Positions 14,818 to 24,084 are shown, counted from the first letter of the stretch. The stretch: DNA of 64,000 nt from Mucilaginibacter ginkgonis (GCF_009754905.2 NZ_CP066775.1:682001-746000), one strand, 5' to 3'. A program made the numbers and translations. The notes: generated from the letters alone by a model not told the origin.

Positions 14818-14896
14818 GAAAAAAAGTTAAAAAAGTTTTAGGGGTAAGGGCGTTTCGTACGTCATCAATTATTATAACCGAAATTATTTTCTTTTC

Positions 14897-15889
14897 ATGA
14901 AGAAACTCTTACCCGTTGCTGTACTGGAAAAGTATGTTAATGGCACTTGTACCGACGCGGAACGCGTATTGGTAGAAGAGTGGTATGCTTCTTTTGAAAA
15001 CGAACCCGATGCAGACCTCAACACCGGTGAGGTTATAGATGCGCGATCGCGCATCTATCAGAATATTTTAAATAGCGCAGATCTTAAAAGGCAAACGCCG
15101 GTACGATCTCTTTCTCTAAAGAAATGGTATGGCTGGGCTGCTGCTGCCTCTGTGGTTCTGGCATTAGGCGTTACTTTGCTTGCCCATGTGTTGCGCACAA
15201 AAAATGGCACAGTGGCGGTCGCTAAGACAAATACAGTTGAGAATAAAACCGGGCAAATACTTAGAACTGCATTACCAGACGGGAGTGTTGTCTGGCTCGA
15301 GCCGCATGCACAGATCAGCTACCCTAAGCAATTTTCTGATGCGTCGAGAAATATTTCTATGAAAGGCGAATGCTTTTTCGAGGTGACCAAAAACCCAATA
15401 CGGCCGTTCATCATCAGCAGCAGGCACATTGTAACCAAGGTTTGGGGTACCAGCTTTTTGGTAAGGGATAATGAGGTTATGCCCATTGCAAATGTTTCTG
15501 TGATGACCGGTAAGGTCTCTGTAAGCATAAAGAAAAGCGAGCGAGTATTACCGAAGGTAGAAGCGGGCGAGGTAATGCTCTATCCAAACCAAAAGGTGAC
15601 CTACCTGGGCGAGACTGAAACGCTGCAAACCAGGCTCAACCAGCCCGACCTTAAGATGCACATTTGGGACAGGGTTAACCTTTCTTTCACCAATAAGCAG
15701 TTAGGCGAGATCATCCCGGTGCTTAACGCGACATTTCATGTGCATATAAAGGCCAACAACACAAAGCTTACGCGCTATGTGCTTAATGCCGACATGGACG
15801 GTTTTAACCTTCCCGAAATATTAGAAACATTTAAAAAAGTGCTGAACGTGAATTACAAAATAGACGACAGCAATATTGAATTAGTTTAA
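14897..15889 (+). CDS. FecR-family anti-sigma regulator
   Basis: A 330-residue inner-membrane protein. The N-terminal cytoplasmic domain (about 1-75) would hold the ECF factor, and one membrane helix lies at about 83-100 (WAAAASVVLALGVTLLAHV). A periplasmic FecR domain follows (about 115-215, with LPDGSVVWLEPHAQISYP and EVTKNPIRPFIISS), then a C-terminal DUF4974-type domain (VNLSFTNKQLGEIIPVLN ... NYKIDDSNIELV). It would receive the signal from the STN domain of the SusC protein and release the sigma factor. Confidence 0.92.
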   Translation: MKKLLPVAVLEKYVNGTCTDAERVLVEEWYASFENEPDADLNTGEVIDARSRIYQNILNSADLKRQTPVRSLSLKKWYGWAAAASVVLALGVTLLAHVLRTKNGTVAVAKTNTVENKTGQILRTALPDGSVVWLEPHAQISYPKQFSDASRNISMKGECFFEVTKNPIRPFIISSRHIVTKVWGTSFLVRDNEVMPIANVSVMTGKVSVSIKKSERVLPKVEAGEVMLYPNQKVTYLGETETLQTRLNQPDLKMHIWDRVNLSFTNKQLGEIIPVLNATFHVHIKANNTKLTRYVLNADMDGFNLPEILETFKKVLNVNYKIDDSNIELV

Positions 15890-15953
15890 ACCAATACATA
15901 ACCAAGAAGAATGATCTATGAGGAATAAATTACAAACGTAAATAAACTGAAAA

Positions 15954-16054
15954 GGTGCCCGGCACCCTATAAATGAAGAAGCTTAGAAGTATTGCGAGTA
16001 CTCCTAAGCTTTAAGAAAAGCCCCATCCCGGTTAGGAATAACGCCAAAGGCGTA
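15954..16054 (+). promoter_or_regulatory. Three stacked hairpins in the susC-like 5' UTR
   Basis: GGTGC-CCG-GCACC (15954-15966); a long interrupted stem AAGCTTAG.AGTA / TACT.CTAAGCTT (15979-16011); and ACGCC-AAA-GGCGT (about 16042-16054). None has a T-run, so they look like mRNA leader structures or processing sites between the FecR and SusC genes rather than a terminator. Confidence 0.55.
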
Positions 16055-16099
16055 TGGGCCTTAATTGTCTCATTTTTAACAAAGAAACATAACAAATAT

Positions 16100-19000
16100 A
16101 TGAAATATCGTTTACCATGGGCTTGCCCGTGGAGTAAAGTAATGAAGATAACAGTTAGTCAAATATTAATAGCAGCAGTAATAAGCACGGCAACATTTGC
16201 AAGCCCGCTTATGGCGCAGAATATCTTAACCAAACCGGTTACTATATCGCTGCAGAATGTTACCCTGCTTGATATTATCACATACCTGCAAAAAACAGAC
16301 AACGTAAAGTTTATTTACAGCGCTAATGTGATAGACGTGAATAAACGCGTGTCTGTAAATGTGCAGGGCCGCCAGCTTGGCGACGTGTTAGACCAGGTGC
16401 TGAAAGCCAATAACATAAATTATTCTGTTTTGAAAGACAGGGTGATCTTAGAGAAGATGCCTGCCGATGCCCCAACAGCGACGAACAGTACTGTTACAAC
16501 ATCAAGCGCCCCGGCTTTTTTAAACGCGGCCATTACCGTAACCGGTAAGGTGACAGATGAAAGCGGGCAGCCTGTAATTGGTGCTACCATTGTTGAAAAA
16601 GGTACCACAAACGGTGTAAGCGCCGGTGTTGACGGCAGCTATAGCTTAAACGTGAGCGGCCCTGATGCTACGTTGGTGATCAGCTTCCTTGGCTATAACC
16701 CCAAAGAAGTTGTAGTAGGTGCACAAACAACCATCAACGTTACCTTAACCGCCAACGTAAGGTCGCTTAACGAGGTGGTTGTTGTTGGTTACGGTACACA
16801 AAAGAAAAGCGCTGTTACAGGCGCAATCAGCAGTGTACGCTCGTCGGACCTGCAAGACCAGCAATTAACCCGTATCGATGACGCCTTAAAAGGCCGTACA
16901 TCCGGCGTTACCGTGGTGCAAAGTTCAGGCGCCCCGGGTTCTACGCCAACTGTGCGTGTACGTGGTGTAACATCGATCAATAACAGCGACCCGCTTTATG
17001 TTATAGATGGTGTTGTTGTAGACAATGGTGGTATAGACAATATCAACCCTAACGATGTTGAATCTATCGACGTATTGAAAGACGCGTCTGCTGCTATTTA
17101 CGGTTCGCGCGCGTCGAACGGTGTGGTAATCGTTACAACAAAAAAAGGTGCTAAGGGCCCGGCAAAGTTAGCCTATAACGGATACATCGGCTGGCAGGGC
17201 CCCGTAAGCAAAGTTAAACTGGCGAACGCGACACAATACGCGACTCTACGCAACCAGGCTTTAACTAATGATGGTAACGCGGCGCTATTTGCAAACCCTT
17301 CGCAGTATGGTGTAGGCACCAACTGGCAAGACCAGATCTTCAGCAACAGCGCACGTATACAAAACCATAATTTAAGTATCAGCGGCGCTAATGATAATGC
17401 CAGCTACTATACCTCCTTCGGTTACCTTGATCAGCAGGGGATCGTAATGCCCGAAATTTCTAATTACAAGAAATTCAACTTTACTACTAACACCAGTTAT
17501 AAAGTAAAAAAATGGCTGACCATAGGTGAGAACTTTACCTATACCTATACCCGCAGCCAAAATAACTTCAACACCAATAGCGTGTTTGGCGGCCCGTTAA
17601 GTTCTGCCCTTAACCTCGACCCGATAACGCCGGTTGTTGTAAGCGATATCAACGCACAGCCTAATGCTTCTACCTATAATAACAACGCTTCGTTGATACA
17701 GCGTAATGGCGCAGGGTTACCGTATGGCATATCAAACTATGTAGCGAACGAGATAACCAACCCGTTTGCTTATGCTGCAACACAGCAAGGCAACTATAAT
17801 TATGCCACCAACTTGTTAGGCAACGCGTTTGTTGAAGTGTCGCCGGTTGCAGGTTTAAAGATCAGGTCGCAGATCAGCGCCAAGCAGGCTTACTATGGCA
17901 GCAATTCATTTACGCCGCTATACTATCTCAACGCAAACTCTACCAACCTGTCAAACACGTCGCAATACGAAGCCAATAACAGGAACTTTACCTGGAATAT
18001 AGATAATACCATTACTTATACCCGCAGCTTTGGCTTGCACAACTTTACCGCGTTAATTGGTCAAAGTGCGCAGCAGGAGAGTGCATCGGGTATTGGCGGT
18101 ACATTTATTGGCGAACCGATTAATACCTTCGCGCAGGCATCGCCAAACTTTACATTGGCCAACGCCAATAAAATCGCCAACGGTTTTGACAACCAGCCAT
18201 ACAGACTGGCATCAACCTTTGCAAGGTTAACTTACGATTACGACCAAAAGTTCCTGTTTACAGGTATCATCCGTCGCGATGGTTCATCAAAATTCGGCAG
18301 TAATAACGTATTTGGTGTATTCCCTTCTGCAGAGGTGGGTTATGTGATCACCCGCGAAAACTTTTTTCCGAAAGATACTTTTGTTGACTTCCTGAAGATC
18401 CGTGGTTCGTACGGCGTGGTAGGTAACGAAATGTCTTTATCGCCATTCCAGTTCACCTCAACCATCGGCAGCGGCCGTAACTATGTTTTCGGCCAGGATA
18501 ACCTCATCATTGGTTACAGCCCTAACGCGCCATCAAACCCCGACTTGAAATGGGAAGAAACACGCACTGCCGATATCGGTATCGACGCTACCTTATTAAA
18601 CAATCTGACAGTTACAGTTGATATCTATCGCAAGCTTACCAAAGGCATGCTGCAAGCTGTGCAATTGCCGGCTTACGCGGGTTTTGCAGGCCAGCCGTAT
18701 GCCAACATCGGCGATATGGAAAACAAAGGAATAGAGTTAGACCTGGGCTACCGCAACAAGATAGGCGAGTTTAGCTACTCTATGAACGGTAACATTTCAT
18801 ACAACCGTAACCGTGTTACCTACCTGGGTACACAGATCAACTTCTTAACAGTCGGCTCTGTACAAAATGCCAACTACGAGATCGGCCGTACAGCGGTAGG
18901 TCAGCCGGTTGGCGCGTTCTATGGTTTCGAAAACCAGGGCGTGTTCCATTCTCAGGCAGAGATAAACGGGTACACCAACGCGAATGGCGGATTGATTCAG

Positions 19001-19564
19001 CCTAACGCTAAACCGGGAGATTTTAAATGGACCGATATAAACGGCGACGGTAAAATTGACGCGAGCGACCGTAAATTTTTGGGTAACCCGCTGCCAACAT
19101 TTACTTATGGCTTCAACTTTAACGGCAGCTATAAAAACTTCGACATGAGGTTATTTGGCCAGGGAGTTTGGGGTAATAAAATTTACCAGGCTTACCGCCG
19201 TTTAGACCTTGTAGCTGCAAACTATCCTATCGAAGCGCTTAATTCATGGACAGCAAGCAACCCGCAAAGCAATTATCCGCGCTTAACAGACGCCGATCCT
19301 AACAGCAACTTCCGTAACCCGTCAAACTTCTACTTACAAAGCGGTGCATACTTCCGTATTAAAACGCTGCAATTTGGTTACACCTTGCCAAAGGCGTTCC
19401 TTAATAAAATTGACGTGAACAAAGTGCGCGTGTTTGTGAGCAGCAACAACCTGGCAACCATCACCAAATACAAAGGTTACGATCCCGAAATTCAGGGTGG
19501 TATAGACATGGGTATCTACCCGCAGTCGCGCACGTTTATGGTTGGTATGGACATCACTTTATAA
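16100..19564 (+). CDS. SusC/RagA-family TonB-dependent receptor with STN domain
   Basis: An outer-membrane TonB-linked importer of 1154 residues from the chosen start MKYRLPW; an upstream in-frame extension would cross the leader hairpins. The signal peptide ends near SPLMAQ. An STN signalling domain (about 48-120, VTISLQNVTLLDIITYLQK) contacts the FecR protein. Next is a carboxypeptidase-like domain (ITVTGKVTDESGQPVIGATI), then a TonB box-like EVVVVGYGTQKKSAVTGAIS. The plug has the SusC-type motif VRVRGVTSINNSDPLYVIDG and ASAAIYGSRASNGVVIVTTK. A 22-strand barrel and the C-terminal FMVGMDITL complete it. With the SusD lipoprotein it would bind and import an unknown oligosaccharide or other nutrient. 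No polysaccharide-degrading enzyme lies directly downstream. Confidence 0.95.
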   Translation: MKYRLPWACPWSKVMKITVSQILIAAVISTATFASPLMAQNILTKPVTISLQNVTLLDIITYLQKTDNVKFIYSANVIDVNKRVSVNVQGRQLGDVLDQVLKANNINYSVLKDRVILEKMPADAPTATNSTVTTSSAPAFLNAAITVTGKVTDESGQPVIGATIVEKGTTNGVSAGVDGSYSLNVSGPDATLVISFLGYNPKEVVVGAQTTINVTLTANVRSLNEVVVVGYGTQKKSAVTGAISSVRSSDLQDQQLTRIDDALKGRTSGVTVVQSSGAPGSTPTVRVRGVTSINNSDPLYVIDGVVVDNGGIDNINPNDVESIDVLKDASAAIYGSRASNGVVIVTTKKGAKGPAKLAYNGYIGWQGPVSKVKLANATQYATLRNQALTNDGNAALFANPSQYGVGTNWQDQIFSNSARIQNHNLSISGANDNASYYTSFGYLDQQGIVMPEISNYKKFNFTTNTSYKVKKWLTIGENFTYTYTRSQNNFNTNSVFGGPLSSALNLDPITPVVVSDINAQPNASTYNNNASLIQRNGAGLPYGISNYVANEITNPFAYAATQQGNYNYATNLLGNAFVEVSPVAGLKIRSQISAKQAYYGSNSFTPLYYLNANSTNLSNTSQYEANNRNFTWNIDNTITYTRSFGLHNFTALIGQSAQQESASGIGGTFIGEPINTFAQASPNFTLANANKIANGFDNQPYRLASTFARLTYDYDQKFLFTGIIRRDGSSKFGSNNVFGVFPSAEVGYVITRENFFPKDTFVDFLKIRGSYGVVGNEMSLSPFQFTSTIGSGRNYVFGQDNLIIGYSPNAPSNPDLKWEETRTADIGIDATLLNNLTVTVDIYRKLTKGMLQAVQLPAYAGFAGQPYANIGDMENKGIELDLGYRNKIGEFSYSMNGNISYNRNRVTYLGTQINFLTVGSVQNANYEIGRTAVGQPVGAFYGFENQGVFHSQAEINGYTNANGGLIQPNAKPGDFKWTDINGDGKIDASDRKFLGNPLPTFTYGFNFNGSYKNFDMRLFGQGVWGNKIYQAYRRLDLVAANYPIEALNSWTASNPQSNYPRLTDADPNSNFRNPSNFYLQSGAYFRIKTLQFGYTLPKAFLNKIDVNKVRVFVSSNNLATITKYKGYDPEIQGGIDMGIYPQSRTFMVGMDITL

Positions 19565-19582
19565 TAATTAAGACCTAAGAAA

Positions 19583-21103
19583 ATGAACAGAAAATATATA
19601 AAATATACTGCCTTTGGCATTTTAGGAGCCATAGGCATTAGTGTTTCATCTTGTAAAAAATCTTTCCTCGAGCTACAGCCACAGGGCGAGTTCCTGGAGT
19701 CTAACTATTACTCAAATCCGGCAGAGGCGCTTACCGCCGTTGTTGCCGCTTATGACCCGCTGGTTACAGAAACAGGTGGTATAGACAACACCTACTCTGA
19801 CCCGCTTGGCCCGTTGAACTCAGCATCTGATGATACATTCGCTGGTGGTGGCAGCTCGTCAGACGTACCACAATGGCAGGCAATAAACAATTACACCATG
19901 ACACCGGCATTGGGCCCGCAGGGTGGCTTCTGGGGTATCAACTTCCAGGGCGTAAACCGTGCAGACGTGCTGCTTGCAAAATTACCGCAGGTGCCCGGAC
20001 TAAGTGCAGATCTGCTGAAACGTTACACCGCCGAAGGGCAATTTTTGCGTGCACACTATTATTTCGACCTGGTGAGGTTATTTAAAAACGTGCCGTTGAT
20101 CTTAACCCCGCTGCAAACTGCAGATGTGTACAAACAGCCGCAGGCAACACCCGAAGCGGTGTACGCGCAGATAGAAAAAGATCTGACAGACGCGATCAAT
20201 GGTTTACCGACAACGGTATCAGCTACAGAAAATGGCCGTGTTACCAAGGGCGCGGCAATTGCCTTGTTAGGTAAAGTTTATTTGTACGAGAAAAAATGGA
20301 CACAAGCTGCTTCAACTTTGGCGCAAGTGAACGGCACACCGGGCGGCACCAGCGGCTACGGTTATCATTTACAGGCAAATTTCGGTGCGATATTCGACCC
20401 GACAAACAAGTTTAACAGCGAGTCTATATTCGAGTTAGTTCACTCAGGCGCGCAAAGCTATACCTGGAACAACTGGGACCAATTCAAGTCTAACATCTAC
20501 GTACAAATGGTTGGCCCGCGTAACTACAAAGGCCCGATCTATTATGGTGGTGGTTATGGTTTTTGCCCAATAACCCCGCAATTGGTAACCGCAATGAAAG
20601 GCGACCCGCGTTACGGTTACACCATTGCCAACATCGACAGCTTAACCAAAGCAACCGGCGGCAGCTATGACCAAAGCTACCAGGGCAGCGGTTACTACAT
20701 TCAAAAGTATGCGCCGCTGTTAAAGAATATTGTTACCACCGGCCTTACAGATCTGAACTGGCCTAACGATTACATTGAGATCCGTTTGGCAGATACCTAT
20801 CTGATGGAAGCAGAAGCTTTGGTTAATGGTGGCGGCGACGCGGCAAGAGCTTTAGCATTGCTAAGCGCTGTACGTGCACGTGTTAAACTGGCACCTGTAG
20901 CGGCTACACTGGCTAATATTTATAATGAGCGCAGACTGGAGTTAGCTACAGAAGGTCATCGCTGGTTCGACCTGGTACGCACAGGCCAGGCCCCAACCGT
21001 TTTAGCTTTTAAAGGCTTTAAAGCCGGCGTGAATGAAATATTGCCGATACCGTTAACAGAAACATTAAACGGCACACAAATAAAACAAAACCCTGGTTAT
21101 TGA
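19583..21103 (+). CDS. SusD/RagB-family nutrient-binding lipoprotein
   Basis: A 506-residue surface lipoprotein that forms the lid of the SusC pore. The lipobox is ISVSSC followed by KKSFLELQPQGEF, typical of SusD proteins. TPR-like helices include GQFLRAHYYFDLVRLFKNVPLIL, and the C-terminal family signature is ERRLELATEGHRWFDLVRTGQA ... LPIPLTE. It starts 19 bp after the SusC stop codon, so the two are co-transcribed. Ligand unknown. Confidence 0.94.
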   Translation: MNRKYIKYTAFGILGAIGISVSSCKKSFLELQPQGEFLESNYYSNPAEALTAVVAAYDPLVTETGGIDNTYSDPLGPLNSASDDTFAGGGSSSDVPQWQAINNYTMTPALGPQGGFWGINFQGVNRADVLLAKLPQVPGLSADLLKRYTAEGQFLRAHYYFDLVRLFKNVPLILTPLQTADVYKQPQATPEAVYAQIEKDLTDAINGLPTTVSATENGRVTKGAAIALLGKVYLYEKKWTQAASTLAQVNGTPGGTSGYGYHLQANFGAIFDPTNKFNSESIFELVHSGAQSYTWNNWDQFKSNIYVQMVGPRNYKGPIYYGGGYGFCPITPQLVTAMKGDPRYGYTIANIDSLTKATGGSYDQSYQGSGYYIQKYAPLLKNIVTTGLTDLNWPNDYIEIRLADTYLMEAEALVNGGGDAARALALLSAVRARVKLAPVAATLANIYNERRLELATEGHRWFDLVRTGQAPTVLAFKGFKAGVNEILPIPLTETLNGTQIKQNPGY

Positions 21104-21114
21104 TCAGGTGCCGG

Positions 21115-21147
21115 TTAAGCTATGCAGCAATGCGCTGCATAGCTTAA
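21115..21147. terminator. 14-bp perfect hairpin after SusD gene
   Basis: TTAAGCTATGCAGC pairs perfectly with GCTGCATAGCTTAA across a 5-nt loop (AATGC). The T-run after it is short (TTT), so it may attenuate rather than end transcription into the cytochrome gene 24 bp further on. Confidence 0.65.
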
Positions 21148-21170
21148 TTTGAAAAGGCGCTTAGAAGTTA

Positions 21171-22415
21171 ATGAACGGCAAACGCATCTGCATATTTATA
21201 TTATTGTTATTGCCATTGGCCGCGGTGCTTACGCAATGCTTACCGCCTGATAAGGAAAAGCCCGATCCGCGCGACCAGGTTTTTGCAGGTTCGCATAAGT
21301 GCATCAATTGCCATAAAGACATCTACAACAATTACGTGCATACGGCACACTATATGTCAACCGCACCGGCAACGGCTCAAAGTATTAACGGCGATTTCTT
21401 ACCGGGAAACAATACATTCCGGTTTAATAAGCAGCTGCAGGTAGTGATGGAGAAACGCGACAGTGGGTTTTACCAGGCTGCTTATTTTAACGGAAAATTA
21501 CAACAAGCGCATAGGTTCGACATCGTTTTTGGCCGGACAAAGGCGCAAACATACCTGTCGTGGCGGGGCAACCGGTTGTTTCAGTTACCTGTTTCGTACT
21601 TTAACAATGTACACCGCTGGACCAACAGCCCGGGGTATGCCACAGACCATGCCGAGTTTGACAGGCCGATAACCCGCCGCTGTTTTGAATGCCACAGCTC
21701 ATATATTAAAGAATTGCCTAAAACAGCCGAAGATATGCAAAGGCGCGAGGTAGATTTTGACAAGGAATCGCTCATCAACGGTATCGATTGCGAACGCTGC
21801 CACGGCCCTGCTGCCAACCACGTGAATTATCACACGCAGTTTCCGCAGGAGAAGCAGGCAAAGTACATCGTTAAGTTCGCGGCGCTAACCCGCTCACAAA
21901 AGATGGATGCCTGTGGGGTATGCCATTCGGGAGGTAAGGATGTTTTCCAGGTAACAGCTTTCAGGTTCAAAATGGGCGATAAACTGGAAAATTTTAAAGA
22001 GCCTAACTTCTTGAAACAGGATCTTAACCCTGCAACGCTTGACGTGCACGGCAACCAGGATGGGTTACTGCGTACCAGCCAATGCTTCTTAAAGAGCAAT
22101 ATGGATTGCAGCAGCTGCCACGATGCCCATAAAAATGACATCGGCAATACGCTTGTCTATTCGCAACGGTGCATGGCTTGTCATAAAGATGTGCAGCACA
22201 AATTCAACGGCAGGCTTGTAAATGAGGGGATCCTCGGCAAAAATTGCATCGATTGCCACATGCCGCAAAAGCCATCAAACGTGATCGCTGTCGAGGCGTC
22301 GGGCGGTAAAAAGGTTGTGCCTTATATGGTGCGTACACACCACATTGCGGTTTATCCGCAGGAGACAGATAAAGTAATTGCTTACCTAAGTAAACAATAT
22401 AAACAAGGGAACTAA
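21171..22415 (+). CDS. Heptaheme cytochrome c lipoprotein
   Basis: A 414-residue exported protein with seven CxxCH heme-binding motifs: CINCH, CFECH, CERCH, CGVCH, CSSCH, CMACH and CIDCH. The N terminus is a signal peptide with a lipobox-like cysteine (VLTQC). The layout resembles the cytochrome c554/NrfA-like multiheme families, but a specific enzyme family cannot be assigned. It would sit in the periplasm or on the outer membrane and carry electrons. It follows the SusD gene after a hairpin, so its link with the SusCD pair is positional only. Odd for a nutrient uptake locus: no heme lyase or other electron-transfer gene is nearby. Confidence 0.85.
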   Translation: MNGKRICIFILLLLPLAAVLTQCLPPDKEKPDPRDQVFAGSHKCINCHKDIYNNYVHTAHYMSTAPATAQSINGDFLPGNNTFRFNKQLQVVMEKRDSGFYQAAYFNGKLQQAHRFDIVFGRTKAQTYLSWRGNRLFQLPVSYFNNVHRWTNSPGYATDHAEFDRPITRRCFECHSSYIKELPKTAEDMQRREVDFDKESLINGIDCERCHGPAANHVNYHTQFPQEKQAKYIVKFAALTRSQKMDACGVCHSGGKDVFQVTAFRFKMGDKLENFKEPNFLKQDLNPATLDVHGNQDGLLRTSQCFLKSNMDCSSCHDAHKNDIGNTLVYSQRCMACHKDVQHKFNGRLVNEGILGKNCIDCHMPQKPSNVIAVEASGGKKVVPYMVRTHHIAVYPQETDKVIAYLSKQYKQGN

Positions 22416-22530
22416 GGGCGGGTGAGAGCGCCCTTGGCAAGATCAGGTAACATAAGATCTGATTTTTTAGTTGAGTTATCATTTAATTGATGACATAGCG
22501 TTGCGGGGTGAGAGCCGCAGCGCTTTTTTT
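22414..22530 (+). terminator. Two hairpins with the same loop, second one a terminator
   Basis: First hairpin: AAGGGCG and CGCCCTT (22414-22420 / 22429-22435). Second: AGCGTTGCGG and CCGCAGCGCT (22497-22506 / 22515-22524, one G-T pair) followed by seven T. Both loops read GGTGAGAG. The second is a good intrinsic terminator for the cytochrome gene. Confidence 0.8.
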
Positions 22531-22911
22531 ATGCCATATTGCTGCACTATGCCGTTGTCATTTCCCTGGTAGTTTCTTGGTCTTGGGCCGAAGAACGGTC
22601 ATGGCGATGGGGGTGGCGATGCTATGGCGATTAATTAGGATTTATGGCGTTTAAGTTATTTTTAGCGCTTAAACTCACACGGCTGTTTTGTTAAGTACCT
22701 GAATATAAGATTATTATAAAAAGCACCCTCTTTAATAATCGCGTGCCCCCCTGGCGACGGCCACCCCTGTCTTTTTTAACCACAGATGAGTTTAGCATCG
22801 TTGTAAATTATTGATAGCATACGTTTTACCGAATGGATTTTTGACGGGTTCTAAACGATTTTGATAGTGTATAAATTACACTAAGATGAAAAATCTCTTG
22901 AATACTGTACT
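22531..22911. other. Intergenic region, no gene seen
   Basis: About 380 bp without a recognisable reading frame. It holds an irregular ATGGCGAT-type repeat (about 22602-22633) and a small palindrome GTGTA-TAAAT-TACAC (about 22867-22881) upstream of the next promoter. Confidence 0.6.
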
Positions 22912-23019
22912 TACCTTTGCACCATCAAAAAGGACAGGGTTTCAACACGTTCAAAATTGATTAAATACCATGCCGATCCTGTACCATTTTGAGGCCGTAC
23001 AAGGCGTACGACCAAAATG
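22912..23019 (+). promoter_or_regulatory. -7 box TACCTTTG and structured 5' leader
   Basis: TACCTTTG at 22912-22919 fits the Bacteroidota -7 box, giving a leader of roughly 115 nt. The leader holds a nested hairpin: outer stem CATTTTG (22985-22991) with CAAAATG (23013-23019), inner stem CGTAC (22996-23000) with GTACG (23006-23010). It ends 22 bp before the start codon of the DUF2807 gene. Confidence 0.5.
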
Positions 23020-23041
23020 TGTCACAATAATTTATAACAAA

Positions 23042-23626
23042 ATGAAAAGTAAATTTTTAACCATCATCACAGTATTAATTGCATTAATTTCTACTTCTAC
23101 CGCATTCGGTAACAATGCGTCAACCGTTTTAAAGGAAACTGGTGCCATCAATAAAATTGAAGTGCGCGGCAACGTAGACCTTTACGTTTCTGACGCTACA
23201 TCAGACCAGATCAAAGTGTACAATAAGTACTATGCAGAAAACGCATTGGTACAAAATAAGAATGGTTTACTGCGCATCACGTCTTACAACAATGAGAAAT
23301 TGGTTGTTTGGGTAAGCGCTACAGACCTGCGTTCAATTACTGCTTATGACAATGCCACTGTTAATTCTTTCGGCAACCTATCTAAAATTGAATTTAATGT
23401 AGAGCTGCATAACCGTGCTCAAGCTAATTTAAATTTAGAAACATTTGCAGCCACGCTAACCGTTAAAGACAGTGCAAAGGCAAACATCAAAGGTACAGCA
23501 CAACAAATGGTATTGAACCGCGATTTAAGTTCTACCGTTAACAGCACCGCGTTTGTTGCAACTCACCTGTATGACAATAAACCGTCGTTCACAATGGTCG
23601 CAGATACGCGAATTACAGATATGTAA
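23042..23626 (+). CDS. DUF2807 (GIN-domain) exported protein
   Basis: A 194-residue exported protein. The signal peptide MKSKFLTIITVLIALISTST ends near AFG. The rest is a beta-helical DUF2807 or putative auto-transporter head GIN domain with the usual pattern INKIEVRGNVDLYV ... LLRITSYNN ... LRSITAYDNATVNS. I chose the MKSKF start because the upstream frame lacks a signal peptide and overlaps the leader hairpin. Members are common exported proteins of Bacteroidota without known function. A strong terminator follows. Confidence 0.82.
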   Translation: MKSKFLTIITVLIALISTSTAFGNNASTVLKETGAINKIEVRGNVDLYVSDATSDQIKVYNKYYAENALVQNKNGLLRITSYNNEKLVVWVSATDLRSITAYDNATVNSFGNLSKIEFNVELHNRAQANLNLETFAATLTVKDSAKANIKGTAQQMVLNRDLSSTVNSTAFVATHLYDNKPSFTMVADTRITDM

Positions 23627-23647
23627 TCTTTCACACACGCAATAGAG

Positions 23648-23679
23648 AAGCCATCCTGCAAAATCAGGATGGCTTTTTT
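23648..23679 (+). terminator. Intrinsic terminator
   Basis: AAGCCATCCTG and CAGGATGGCTT form a perfect 11-bp stem with a 6-nt loop followed by a T-run. Confidence 0.92.
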
Positions 23680-23807
23680 GTTTGCTTCAGTTTTCACATC
23701 TCCGGGGCGTTTGCACCTTTAACTTAAAAGCAATGTGGTAAATACCTAAAGCAAGCGGTTTAAAAACTGTCCGCTTACTGTGATGTTGCTACTTGAAAAC
23801 TTATTGT

Positions 23808-24083
23808 ATGTTACCTGAAGAACAAAACCAGCAGACGGCATCAGATGCCCAAAGCAATGATCAGCAAGATTTGGCAGGTACCACCAATCTTTCTTTAGAT
23901 CAGCTAAAAGAAAACGGCGGTACAGCAAACAATCCGGATGAAGTTGAAGACGCGGATGATCTGCACGAAATACAAGCCGGTGATGACCTGGACGAACCCA
24001 ATGTAGACGATTACCAGTCAGATGAAAGCAACCGGGATGATTCGCCGGAGGGCCCTGCTAACCCTATCGAAACCAACTCATAA
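23808..24083 (+). CDS. Small acidic protein, function unknown
   Basis: A 91-residue, highly acidic, low-complexity protein (runs of Asp, Glu, Asn, Gln; for example VEDADDLHEIQAGDDLDEP). It has no signal peptide, no cysteine after the start and no membrane segment, and is probably intrinsically disordered. I start it at the ATG of MLPEEQNQQ. The next gene begins one base after its stop codon, so the two form an operon. I do not recognise a family. Confidence 0.6.
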   Translation: MLPEEQNQQTASDAQSNDQQDLAGTTNLSLDQLKENGGTANNPDEVEDADDLHEIQAGDDLDEPNVDDYQSDESNRDDSPEGPANPIETNS

Positions 24084-24084
24084 C

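Noticed and set aside
15992..16099. Upstream extension of the SusC reading frame (MRVLLSFKK...)
   Set aside because: It crosses the leader hairpins and puts a non-signal sequence ahead of the signal peptide; the ATG at 16100 is preferred.
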